A stretch of DNA of 64,000 nucleotides, taken from NCBI RefSeq assembly GCF_026914265.1, contig NC_069132.1:70508993-70572992 (forward strand). Reading direction: 5' to 3'. Under the pieces are notes generated by a model that was not told where the DNA came from, searched no databases, and saw only the letters and a program-made list of their open reading frames with translations. Source of the stretch: Mya arenaria (Eukaryota; Mollusca; Bivalvia; Myida; Myidae). A program made the translations under genes and the position numbers. The stretch's first letter is position 1, and each line of letters starts with the position of its first letter. Shown in pieces: positions 13,000 to 24,170 of this stretch.

Positions 13000-14039
13000 C
13001 GCGGGCTTAGCGCAAAACGGTTGTAACTGACATTTTTAAAATTGTTCAGGAGAGCATAAAAACTGATTTATTTTCCTAGTTCCTATCATTTTCACTTTGT
13101 TTTTTTTATTAAAGCTTTATATTTGTGTACTTTTCATGAATAAATCACAATAACATTTTGCATTCAATTTCTAAAAGAGATATTTGTAAAACAGTCAGTT
13201 ACAACCATTTTGCACAAAAAAATGAGGAATGTTCTAAATTTATTTTTGCGCAAAAGGGTTGTAACAGTCAGTTACAACTGTTTTGCCTGAAAAATTGAAG
13301 ATATTTCTAAATACATTTTGCGCAAAAGGGTTGTAACTGAATCTTTTTTATTAAAATTTCTTTGACAGCTTTAAGATATTTGACTTTAAAGCACCATTAC
13401 TTGCAATGTAAATTATACTTAAATACATCAACTGAGGATAATAGCTATGATATTTTCCACTTTTTTTGAAAATTTAGTTGTGTATAGAACATCTTATATT
13501 CTATGAATATTTTTGTTAATATACTTAGCACAAACAGGGGTTTGGGTAAAATTTTAGTTTAATATCACATTTATAATACATAAAAAACAATTAAATTATT
13601 ATATATATGAAAGACAATTAAATAATAAATTTATTTAAACAACAACAATATATACTGCAGTTATCTTCAACATCATATTTTAAGTTAATAATCAGCTTAA
13701 TTCAAACTGTTAATGATGAATATCAGCATTTTGTAAGTACAATTGTGATAAAAATAGCAATTTCATTCACTAATTAAGATATGCATGTATATTTCTTATT
13801 TCTAGTTTTTAAGTTAAAATGATATCCAGAAACATTTTTATAAGTCATCATAGCATTCTCATGACATATCAGCTCTTATAATGACCATCAATCTGTACAA
13901 AATATACAAGAACTTGAAATTTAAAATAATCATTTAGTAAAATCATAGGTAATAAATGAAAGCTATTTTTAAATTGACAATGACCAAATCCGGTACCAAA
14001 ACATCATATCCCGATGAAATCATTTAAGGGCTAAGATAT

Positions 14040-14935
14040 TTCCAAAGCTCATAAATATCAGACTTCCATCTTCCAGTACTGCTTTACTCAGCACAAATTC
14101 CATCTACTTGCCCCATGAATATCAGAACTTTCCATCTACTCTTAACAAATCCTTAACCCTAGCATGATTTCCATCTTCTTGGCTCATGAATATCAGAATA
14201 CTTTCCATCCACACTAAACATCATTAACACTAGCATGATTTCTATCTATTTGGCTAATGAATATCAGAATACTTTCCATCTACACTAAACATCATTAACA
14301 CCAGCATGATTTCTATCTATTTGGCTCATGATAATCAGAATGACTTCAATCTACTTTCAACAAATCTATTAACCCCAGCATGATTTCCATCTAAATGGCT
14401 AATGAATATCAGAATTACTTCCATCTTCTCGAAAGAAATTATTAACCCCAGCATGATTTCCATCTAATTGGCTTATGAATATCAGAATACTTGTCATCTA
14501 CTCTTAAACCAGTCATCAACCCCAGTACAATTTCCATGTTAGCTCATGAATATCATAATTACTTCCATCTGGTACTCTAAACAAATTAACCCCAGCACAA
14601 TTTCATTCTAACTGGCTCATGAATATCAAAATGTCTTCTATCTTCTCGAAACAAATCTTTAACCCCAGCATAATTTCCATCTACTTGGTTCATGAATATC
14701 AGAATGTCTTCAATCTTCTCAAATAATTAACCCAAACATGATTTCCATCTACTTGGCTTATGAATATCAGAATACTTTCCATCTACTCTTAAACAAATCA
14801 TTAACCCCAGCATGTTTTCCATCTAATTGGCTCATGAATTTCAGAATAACTTCCATCCATTCGAAAAAAATCATTAACCCCAGCATGATTTCCATTAACT
14901 TAGTTTATGAAAATTAGAATGATTTCCATCAGATC
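14040..14935. repeat. 71-bp degenerate tandem array
   Basis: About 12 units of the type CTCATGAATATCAGAATACT, then TTCCATCTACTCTTAAACAA, then ATCATTAACCCCAGCATGAT. Three successive units are spaced 71 bp apart at 14186, 14257 and 14328; others range ~60-75 bp. The array lies inside the outer TIR element. No coding potential. Confidence 0.8.
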
Positions 14936-15679
14936 TGATTTCTATCTATTTTTTATCCAGTAGTTACTTGTAGTAGTGACCAGTAGTAACCATCATGACA
15001 ACCATGACAATGATTATTTTATGACGCTATTTCGGTGTCGGACTACAACCCGACGACGGCACAGCGAAGATTGCTAGAGGGGGTCGTCCCTGTGATATTA
15101 TAAGATGACAAGTACCCAAATCAGACTTCCGATGTTTATTGTCCAAGGTTAAATGACAACCTGGACTGGAAAGTCATGGGTTTAAATACTAAATTTGAGG
15201 CTAAGTTGCCAACAACTGGCACTGTCATCTTAAGAGTTTTACTCGGCTAAGGATTAAGAGTTTCCTTTAGATAATCTTTGTTTCTTTGATCTAATATATG
15301 CTTATCACAACTTGCATAGGTGTTAAAGCCTTATTCTTATGATTAGCAAAACCATAGAACAAAAAAGGTGCTAAAATGTAGTGACAACAGTCAAAAATAA
15401 GAATTAAGTGTTTGCTTAAGAAATTACTGAAGTTATGCAAGTTGCAAATATGATGACAAAAATACAAAATATAATATATAATGTTTATAATATCAAGTTA
15501 TGATATTGTAAGTTATCTGAGTCAATTCTATATCAATAGACAATCATTTCTACACTAAATATGATAGGCCAATTTTAAGTTTAAATGTTTATTTTTTATT
15601 GTACTTAAAACATTATTATTTAATATTTTGCAACAAAATATAATGCAAAAAGAATGATCATAATAGTTACACCAAATAC

Positions 15680-16290
15680 CTACTATTTTACAACTATTCA
15701 TACTGCCTACCCAGTCAGTTAGAAACACCAGCATGGCTTAACTGACATAGCTTATGAATACCAAAATGACTTAAATTGAGTTACTTCTTCGCCAGTCATA
15801 AACACACCAGCATGACTTCAAACTGTATAGCTCATGAATATCAGAATTACTTTACATAGGTACTTCTCGAAATTTATAAACACCAGCATGAACTTGACTA
15901 CGGAGTTCATGAATATTCAAATGATCAATAGATCTACTTCTTCCTAGTCAAAATCATCAGCATGACTTCAAACACCAGAGTTCTTGAATATCAAAATGAC
16001 TTCACTAGATCTTCGCTAGTCATAAACACCACAATGGCTTGAAACTATATAGCTCATGAACATCAGAATGGCTTGAAACTATATAGCTCATGAACATCAG
16101 AATGGCTTGAAACTATATAGCTCATGAACATCAGAATGGCATGAAACTATATAGCTCATGAACATCAGAATTTCATCCATAAGATTTGATTCAATCTTCA
16201 GAACTCACGAATGTCGAAATGACTTCAATAGATCTACTTTTTTGCTATTGAAGATCATTCAATCAAGCGAGAGCTCATGAATATCACATG
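15680..16290. repeat. Degenerate array related to the 71-bp repeat, with a 34-bp sub-array
   Basis: Scattered 'caccagcatgacttcaaact' and 'agctcatgaatatcagaat' pieces resemble the 14-kb array. At 16033-16172 about four units of ATGGCTTGAAACTATATAGC plus TCATGAACATCAGA repeat with an exact 34-bp period, indicating a recent local amplification. Confidence 0.7.
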
Positions 16291-18444
16291 AACAAAAAGA
16301 AAGAAGGAATTTATTTTTGACTCGGAGAGTGTCAAGAAATGCAAAAAATCGGTTGCAAAATAGCTTCCATTGGATAAAGTTTTATGCTGGAAATAAGCGT
16401 GTTATAGGATACGAAATATTCAGTTAAAGTATATAACATTATTCTAGAATTGGTAGGGGAATTAATTTGTGTTTTCACCAATAATGATGTACCTTAATAA
16501 TTAGATCAATTGCCTTTGGTTTTCATTAGTTTATAAAAGTTATGATTCTGTGTACAAAACATGTCAATATTGCCAAAATATAAAATTTTAACATGCAAAT
16601 TTATTTTACCATAAAAAGCCCACGAAATATAAATAAATAATTAATATTTACAAATAAAAACTACTAAGAGAAACAATATTCTTGTAAAACACACACATTC
16701 TTTTCCTGTTTTAAAATCATATCCGAACTTTACACAGAAAACTAAATAAAATTTTAAAAAGGGATATTTAATTTTAAACTTAAATTAACTTTCCTAATCA
16801 TATTTTTTTCTTAAGCAAGAGCCTAAAGATACTATCAAATTCTTCAATTCTTTTTCCTAAATATATGACTTTTTAATCTTATCGGACAATATATCATACA
16901 CATTATTAATATAAATGAAAAAATAGGACTAAAGGAATAAAACATGAGATATTGTTCGTAATTGTGATGTTTAAACATGCATTTTTTTCATTTTATTGGG
17001 AGTTTATTTTAAAAACAAATCATTTTTCATCAATATGACTGTCTCTCCTCAAAAACAATGTTAAATAATCATGATGTAATCAATGATGTCATCATGATAT
17101 TGGAGTTACATCCCATCCCAATGGTTTATTGATTCAAAGTTTTCTGTGCAAAACAGTTGTAAGTGCAGTTACAACTGTTTTGCGCTAAAATAAATTGCCA
17201 TTTTCAGATCGAGGGCTCAACGCAATACTGTCGTAACTCCATTTTTCAAAATTGTTCAGGAGAAGGAAAAAACTTTCTTAATTTATTTCTGTTGGATATA
17301 TTTGAAGTATTTAAACATAACAATGCTGTACTGTATGTTAGTTTGAAACCAAAAAATATCTTATCTTCAAACATTGAACACAAAAGATGAATTTGATGAA
17401 AATTTGACTTACTACAGTTTTCCACCTCAAAAGTCAGATTTCATCAAAGTATATATTTATGCAACAGTGTCGTAACTTGACTTACGACAGTTTTCCACCT
17501 GATATTATTTCAATTTGAGAAAATATATTTATGCAACACTGTAGCACTTTTTGTCTTTGTCATTATTAATGAGAAATATGGTTTATAATTAAACAGATAA
17601 TAGACAACTAAGGCTGACCCTTTACCACTAGGCCACGAAGACAGTTTAAGCTTTAACAAAGCATATAGATTCATGATTTAAACATAAATTCAAAACAGCT
17701 ATAGTTAACATCATTTTCGCAAAGCTGTAAAGCACATTTTCAATACTTATAATCATTCAATTTTGAAATAATGTACATTTATTTTATATTTTTTACTTTA
17801 TAACAATCATTCCCTTATTTAACTGACAAAATTGGCGAATTTATTGATAATTCCATCTGACTGCCCAATTAAATTTCATTAAAAAAAATGTCAGCAAAAA
17901 TGTTTTTAAAACTATCAGAAAAAAATGACCTTCAAAGGAATCTAATAATTACAATATTGACCATTGTTTTCAAATATTTGGTTTGTTTCCACGAAGGGGA
18001 AATTCTTATTAATACACACAAGTTCACTTGTCCTTATAGCTCTACTCAACTGGTTCAGAAACACTTCAGGTCATTACCAGAAAATATGTTTTAGCCAAAG
18101 CAGCATTACACCAAGTAAAACAAGAACAACAAATTAACTTTTTTTTTCGGATAACTTTTTAAAAAAACTATTTTCAGACTATACAATGTGCAGAATGCAT
18201 GTGTTTTAAGCATCAATACAAAACAATCAAGTTTTCTTATTTGCGATGACTACCCGGACCATTGTCACTGTAGTGTCATATGGGAGTAGGAGGAAAAAGG
18301 GGTTGTGGACATCTAAAATGATTTGCTTTATGCACAAGCTTAACAAATCTGTTTATTACATTGGTCGGTTTTTAAATTGGGCTTTGACTTTCATTAGCTA
18401 ATGAAGTTTCTCCTTTGTCAACAAGATAAACTAATGGTATATCA

Positions 18445-20215
18445 TCATCTTCTTAAAAAAAAACCCACTTCATCATCAACATCAGCATCATTGCCAACCA
18501 CATCAGCATCATAACCATTAACATCTCCCCCATCAACATCATTGCCATCAACCACATCAGCATCATAACAATTAACACCTCCCCCATCATCATCATTGTT
18601 GCCATCAACCCCATCAACAGCATTCCCACCAACCACATCAGCATCATAACCATTAACATCAACCCCATCAACATCTTTGCCTTCAACCACATCAGCATCA
18701 TAACCATTAACACCAACCCCATCAACAACATTTCCATCAACCACATCAGCATCATAACCATTAACATCTCCCCCATCATCAGCATCATAACCATTAACAT
18801 CTCCCCCATCATCAGCATCATAACCATTAACATCAACCCCATCAACATCATTGCCATCAACCACATCAGCATCATAACCATTAACATCTCCCCAATCAAC
18901 CACATCAGCATCATAACCATGAACATCAACCCCATCAACAGCATTGCCATCAACCACATCAGCATCATAACCACGTACATCAACCCCATCAACAGCATTG
19001 CCTTCAACCACATCAGCATCATAACCATTAACATCTCCCCCATCAACCATATCAGCATCATAACCATTAACATCAACCCCATCAACAGCATTGCCATCAA
19101 CCACATCAGCATCATAACCATTAACATCTCCCCCATCAACCATATCAGCATCATAACCATTAACATCAACCCCATCAACAGCATTGCCATCAATCACATC
19201 AGCAGCATAACCATTAACACCTCCCCTATCAACATCATTGCCATCAAACCCATCAACAGCATTCCCACCAACATTATTTCAATCAACAACATTACTATTC
19301 ATACCATTTCCTTCAACATCACAAATCTCAACATCACCCCAATCAACATCACCATCATAACCATCTACATCAGCTCCCTCAATATCATGCCCATCAATGC
19401 TGTCATTCATGATGTAAACTGTAACATCATCATTGAACCAGCTCTCACAAACATTTACATTATTTTCACAAGCATCTCTTTTCAAATCAAATGTTTGAAA
19501 GAATTCTGAACTGTTATTTAAGTCTGTCATTGCTTCATTTCGAAGCAACGCATCTAAAATGTAGCTGTCTGTGTCCTCATCATCTATAAAACCTCATTCT
19601 TCACTGCTGACGTCTGATACATCTGACACTTCCTGAGCCATGCCTTAGCAAACATGCTCATGAGCTAAATAGGGTTTGCAAGTTATTTCTCCCTCCTTCA
19701 TCTCACTAAACCCCGACCAATCTGAATCAGTATCTTCTTCAGTATCCATTTCATTTTGACATTAAGTACTTCAAACAGTACATTTCCACTTGTCCCAGGC
19801 TCAAGAGACTCGGCTAACTGGTCAATAAACTATGTCATGCTCTCAATATTTGCATGGCCTATCAGGACAGCTGACCCATCACATACTGGCATTCCTTTAT
19901 TGGACCTACTATGGGGATCAAAAAAGAAGATGCTTTGTCTTTTTTTTTATGATTGCACATGTGTATGCTGGACTGGAACACCCCATGGTAAATATGCATT
20001 TGGAAAAATCGAATTCTAATGTATCTGCTAGGGCATCTTATAGAGACCAAAAGGGAACTGTGGAACTTTTTCTATCTCAACTTCCATGCAGTGAATGTTC
20101 CTTTACAATGTTAACAAAGGTCAGAACATCAGGAATGTCATCAGTTAACCACTATAGCCTTTTCAAATTGACATCCCTATAAAGTTTGTCACCACCACGT
20201 GTTTGTGTGGTTTAT
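18445..20215 (-). pseudogene. Decayed transposon gene: peptidase-like domain plus acidic repeats
   Basis: The 20215-19750 portion still reads as a diverged protein domain on the minus strand, with GDKLYRDVN, DDIPDVLTFVNIVKEHSL, CIFTMG, FDPHSRSNKGMPVCDGSAVL and FIDQLAESLEPG in order. The FDPHSR...G(S/T)AVL block resembles the C76/OTU-like cysteine-peptidase domain (Herpes_teg_N-like) that I recall in large animal transposon proteins; this identification is from memory of the motif. The catalytic cysteine region upstream is not recognisable. Acidic, Ser/Asp-rich sequence (EEDTDSDWSGF, DDEDTDSYILDALLRNEA) follows, then the 18-residue repeats, ending near 18445. The gene is clearly broken. It lies inside the inner TIR element and probably belonged to it. 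Confidence 0.5.
18470..19275. repeat. 54-bp coding minisatellite (Asp/Gly/Val-rich)
   Basis: Units of CATCAACCACATCAGCATCA, then TAACCATTAACATCAACCCC, then ATCAACAGCATTGC, 54 bp, with shorter derivatives. All lengths are multiples of three, so the minus strand stays open as repeats of DGVDVNGYDADVVDGNAV. Retention of triplet spacing suggests it expanded while the host protein was translated; the Met/Leu-rich overlapping frame is a by-product. Confidence 0.85.
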
Positions 20216-20501
20216 TTTATTCACCCATAATTAAAATTTCATCCAGTTTGTTGGTTGAATTGTATAGGATGTTACTAATGCGCACACCAAATTTGCTACA
20301 CATTGTGTACCTCTGCTACAAAACACTTTGCTTCCTTGATGCCTTGTAGCTTTTGCTAAGAGCACGATGTGAAATCTAAAGATTGATAACAAAAAAATGA
20401 CAAAAACTTATTTGAATTAGCATTATTTGATTCCCAACCATTTTTACTTATCAAATTCAGGGAGCAAAAATTCTTATCCAAATCACAATATTTTGCCTTA
20501 A

Positions 20502-20858
20502 AGCTGCACTCTCACCGATTAAACATTTTGACAACTTTTTTATTTTTTGTCTTGGAACGAGCCATTTTTTTGCAAAAATCCATGGCAACAAGTAATATGA
20601 GACTACTGACAAAAATATAAATCACAGATTTTTATATTTCAGTTAAAAAAAAAGGTTTTATGCAGTTTTCTTAAACCGTTAGTAACGGTTTAAGCCATTA
20701 AACATTAATTTTTGAACGGAAATATGCAAATCTGCGATCTGATCCTTTGCCAGCAATCTTTTATCATCGGGTTTGCAGATATTAACGCAAAAATTTGCTC
20801 TTTCCAAGACAAAAAATAAAAAAAGTTGTAAAAATGGGAAATCTGTGAAAGTGCAGCT
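20502..20858. mobile_element. piggyBac-like MITE with TTAA target duplication
   Basis: 357 bp with termini AGCTGCACTCTCACCGATT and, inverted, AGCTGCACTTTCACAGATTT, flanked by TTAA at 20498-20501 and 20859-20862. The subterminal block with TTTTTGTCTTGGAA is inverted at the other end. No coding capacity; movement would need a piggyBac-type transposase in trans. Partial copies lie at 50719 and 59369. Confidence 0.88.
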
Positions 20859-21803
20859 TTAAGTATTTTTTTCTACAAATATTAGTTTTCCAATACCACA
20901 TTAAAAATGCAAGCTAATTGAACTACTATGGTATAGAAGTATAGTAAGACTCATTTATTTATCAAAATGCTACCATAAATATCCTTTAAGTTTGATAAAT
21001 AAGTTATGGAAAAAGTCAGTTTTATTAGGATAAGACTTCATTCACTTAAGATGCTAATGCAATAACTTAAATCGCCTCAGAATATCAAATATTAAGGTAA
21101 TCATTTAACTTCTTTAAGCACAAGTTACAATACATAACTAGGATAAGGAATAGTTCATAAGTACTTAAAAAACAAAAACAAATAAAAACACTTTAAAACT
21201 GTTATCTTCAGATGTGGCCTAAATAAATCTTCAAAATTCTTTGGATTTCATAATTTTTAACATGTACATGTATATATTTACTGTTGTTGTTTTCTTTTCT
21301 GAGAAAAGTGACATCACAGCACTATTACATCATTAGTATGACATCATTTTGTTGAAATTCATTGAGTTACTACAGTGTTGCACAGTTTTTTAAATCAAAC
21401 TTGGCATAGTTTTCAGTGCAACACTGTATGTAACTCAAGTTACGACAGTGTTGCATAAATGAAAATAGTCAATTTAAGATACGACTTTTGGACAACTTTT
21501 CATTTTAAGTACTTAAAAATCAATATTTTTCAAAAATATTTTTATTACAGATGGAAAACTGTTAAAGCATGTAAAAAAATTGCAAAAACATCATTTTGTG
21601 AAAAAAAATGGAGTTACGACACTATTGCGTTGAGCCCTCGAGATACAAACTTTTGACAAATATGGCTTTATATACATTTATCCTTATTACAGAGCTATTT
21701 TTTTGGGATATTATGGAGGCTTGTAAAAAAGGTTAAAAAATATGAAAATATCACCTTTGGAAAAAAAGTCAGTTACAACCGTTTTGCGCTAATCCCGCGA
21801 TAT

Positions 21804-22087
21804 GAAGTTTCAAGTTGATAACTCTTATATTCTACAAGATATGGCCTGGACAAAACTTAAAACATGAAAATAAACCAAGGGCAATAACTCTGAAAATATG
21901 AAAGCAAGAGTAACAGTTCTTAAGCAATGCTCTTGCCCTCCATGAGATCTATCTACATATATAATTTGAAGATGACACCACTCATAGTTTACGAGATATG
22001 CCCCGGACGAGTGAAAACGGGACTCGACCACCACTGCCGCGGACAAAAGTAACCCCTTAACCCCTATATGTCGCCTAGTCAGGCGAC
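21804..22087. repeat. Dispersed bivalve-type repeat, right piece
   Basis: Carries the same GGGCAATAACTCT/AAGCAAGAG/CTCCATGAGATCTATCTACA series as 12885-12999, followed by a GC-richer end (CCACTGCCGCGGACAAAAG). It appears to be a head-to-tail repeat interrupted by the insertion of the outer TIR element. A minus-strand frame of 88 codons here is not a gene. Confidence 0.6.
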
Positions 22088-24076
22088 TCAAAAATTAATG
22101 TGCTTGATCATTGCTTCACTTAGTATGCTGCAATTATTAACATGGACCTTGTGCAACTAACAATGAAAACTATATACATGTTTGCATTATATTTCATCGG
22201 GTGACTTAGCGTCATTCCAATTGTCATAAGTCAATCTGTTTTAAGTGAGAATTATGTAAGAATAACCTTTTTGTTTTACATTAGACGCTTTATTCAAGGT
22301 GGAGTATGACCAGTTTTAGCAAACAATGCAAATTATCGATCAAGAATTCTTTAATGTGATTTAGAACAAATGAATGTATTAGTATAAGAATTTAGTATAT
22401 CACCGTGTGAATCAAACATTATGTTTAAATGTATGGCAGTCATTTTTGAAAACAGCAACACCCTTTGTTTGAAAGCAATGTGATACAATGTAGATCTATG
22501 GAAAATCGAAGCATAATCTTACACCAAGATTAAAACAAATACAGGCTAGATTACATTAAGCGGGGAAAATTATGTCACTTTACGTGCAGTTGGCTATTAT
22601 ACAAGTAGCAATCTAAACTTGGGGTTATATACTGAGTGCTTTAAAATTGGTTATCAGATAGCTTTAAATGCTTATTATGAATTAGTTGTAAATTAGTCAT
22701 CATTGCTGTGTCATTAACTTATGAAAAGTTTTGTCTTTTTAATGATTTACTAATATTACTACAGGATTGATCATAAGTTCAGATACTACACAAAAATTCT
22801 ATTCAAGAGACATTTTGTACTTATTGACCAATCATACAGTATCAAAAGAAATCAATGTACAGGTGTTATTTCATTTTCAAATCAAACCTGTGATAACATT
22901 TGGCCATTGACAATTTAAAACATCTAGACAAAACAATTGCATTATAAGTGCCTCATATGTGAAGGTCAGTGAAAGGCAAAAGTGTGTGTGTGCGTGTGTG
23001 CGTGTCTGTGTGTGTTTGGGGGGGGGGGGGGGCGTTCGCGCGTGTGGGTGCGCATTACCGCACGTGTGGGTGGGCGTGTTTATCTGTTTGGCAGTTAGCA
23101 TTTCAGTTTGTCGGCCTTACGTTGTTGCAAACATTTGTTGAGCAAACTACTTCTGCGAACAGATTGAATGGATTGTTGCAACAAATTACAAAGAAGCAAG
23201 TGCCTTGAACATTTGTGTTAGTTGCATGATCAATTCGTTTTATCGCCATGGCGATAGGTGTTTTAGGTTTAATTCTACAGATTATAAGAGATGGTCTGAA
23301 ACTTAGTACACAGGCTCACCATGAAGTATATTAGTGTCTGACATTGGTCTCATAAATTGCGGCAATGTGGTTTAAATTAACTTGCCCTTGTAGTTGATCT
23401 ACACATTTACGGCTATAATATGAGTGGCGCAAACTACTTCCACAGTTTAGAAGAGTTGTTTCTATGCTTTGTACACTTGCTCACCTTGGGTTCGAGTGCT
23501 AAATAAAGTTTCAATCAGTTTCAGCAAAGCCATGTAAGAGAAATGTGCCCCTTAACTTAAATTAATTCACAGATTACTATTGAAGTTTCTGGAGCAAGCA
23601 ACTTCTACAATTAAAGAGAGATTGTTCTAAAACTTGATACATCTTGTCACATGACAGAGTGTACTAGTACACTCTACTACTGCTTGGTGTATTTTCAATG
23701 AAATCTTTTACTAATAATTTTTGATTATCAATATTTAGTCTACGCACAAGAGAGTGTTTACCACTTTACAATATTAACGTCATCTACCCACAAGATTATA
23801 TTGTCTGTTTAAAGACTTCTTTTTGTGGCAACATTTTTTTCTTAGAAATAAGTGAACAATTTTCTAAAATGTTGTTCTTCATCTTTCACTATTAAGTGGG
23901 GTTTCATACAATTAAAACACACAAACAAAATAAAGTTTTACATCTGTAAACATGTATTACCGGTAAGTGGTGAAATAACACATTAAGGCAATGCAATAAC
24001 ACGTTTAAAAGTAGCAGTTATGTTTGAATGTAAAAACTTTTTGAGTGTTCTGGCTACATGCCAAATTGAGACATTG
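22088..24076. other. Intronic/intergenic AT-rich stretch
   Basis: No exon is recognised. It holds a GT-rich microsatellite ending in a G14 run (22980-23075) and two degenerate copies of a ~200-bp repeat ('gagcaaactacttctgcgaa' at 23140, 'gcgcaaactacttccacagt' at 23430). This is one of the few non-repetitive places where the missing SCCPDH exons could lie; I looked for them here and did not find them. Confidence 0.5.
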
Positions 24077-24170
24077 TTAGGTATCTTCAATGATCTGCTG
24101 TAGCACATCTAAGCATTGCATGTTATGAAACTCGTGTCTAAGAATGGTTAAGGCTGTGTCAATGTGGATA
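24077..24170 (-). pseudogene. Duplicated tail fragment of the Mab-21 gene
   Basis: Directly after the stop codon of the Mab-21 gene, the minus strand encodes ADIHIDTALTILRHEF and CLDVLQQIIEDT in another frame. This resembles the gene's own last module (HGHIDTAHNMLGHCFE... LHQFLQS). It looks like a partial tandem copy of the final ~100 bp. Confidence 0.45.

Larger units (their letters stand above)
17209..21641. mobile_element. Inner TIR transposon (AGAT target duplication), sister of the outer element
   Basis: Ends CGAGGGCTCAACGCAATACT at 17210 and its inverted copy ending at 21640, with AGAT on both sides (17206-17209 and 21641-21644; the exact edge is ambiguous by one base). The terminal ~60 bp aligns with the outer element's end: both read GGGCT(T/C)A(G/A)CGCAA, then GTAACT, then AAAATTGTTCAGGAGA. 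Subterminal direct and inverted copies of GTAACTTGACTTACGACAGT lie at 17400-17540 and 21360-21470. It carries a decayed minus-strand gene (18445-20215), a 54-bp minisatellite within that gene, and a later TTAA MITE at 20502-20858. Confidence 0.75.
13000..21799. mobile_element. Outer TIR transposon (4-bp ATAT target duplication), non-autonomous
   Basis: The ends are inverted: CGCGGGCTTAGCGCAAAACG at 13000 and its complement (CGCGGGATTAGCGC...) ending at 21799, flanked on both sides by ATAT (12996-12999 and 21800-21803). The motif TTGCGCAAAA-GGTTGTAACTG occurs repeatedly in both orientations near the left end (13010-13340), again at 17155-17190, and at the right end. No coding sequence of its own is recognised; the interior holds a 71-bp array, a 34-bp array and AT-rich DNA. 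A related element (17209-21641) is inserted in it, leaving ~4.4 kb of its own sequence. I could not assign a superfamily: 4-bp target duplications fit several. Confidence 0.75.

Noticed and set aside
17605-17650. tRNA-like string GTGGCCTAGTGGTAAAGG on the minus strand
   Set aside because: Resembles a tRNA A-box/D-arm only; no T-arm or acceptor stem follows, so at most a SINE fragment.
18453-19193. A 246-codon Met/Leu-rich minus-strand frame
   Set aside because: It is the shifted shadow of the 54-bp repeat; the Asp/Gly/Val frame continues into coding-like sequence upstream, this one does not.
18919-19509. A 196-codon Ile/Asn-rich plus-strand frame
   Set aside because: Opposite-strand shadow of the same 54-bp repeat.
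19756-20182. Two plus-strand frames of 87 and 116 codons
   Set aside because: The minus strand here carries recognisable peptidase-like motifs in order; the plus frames show none.
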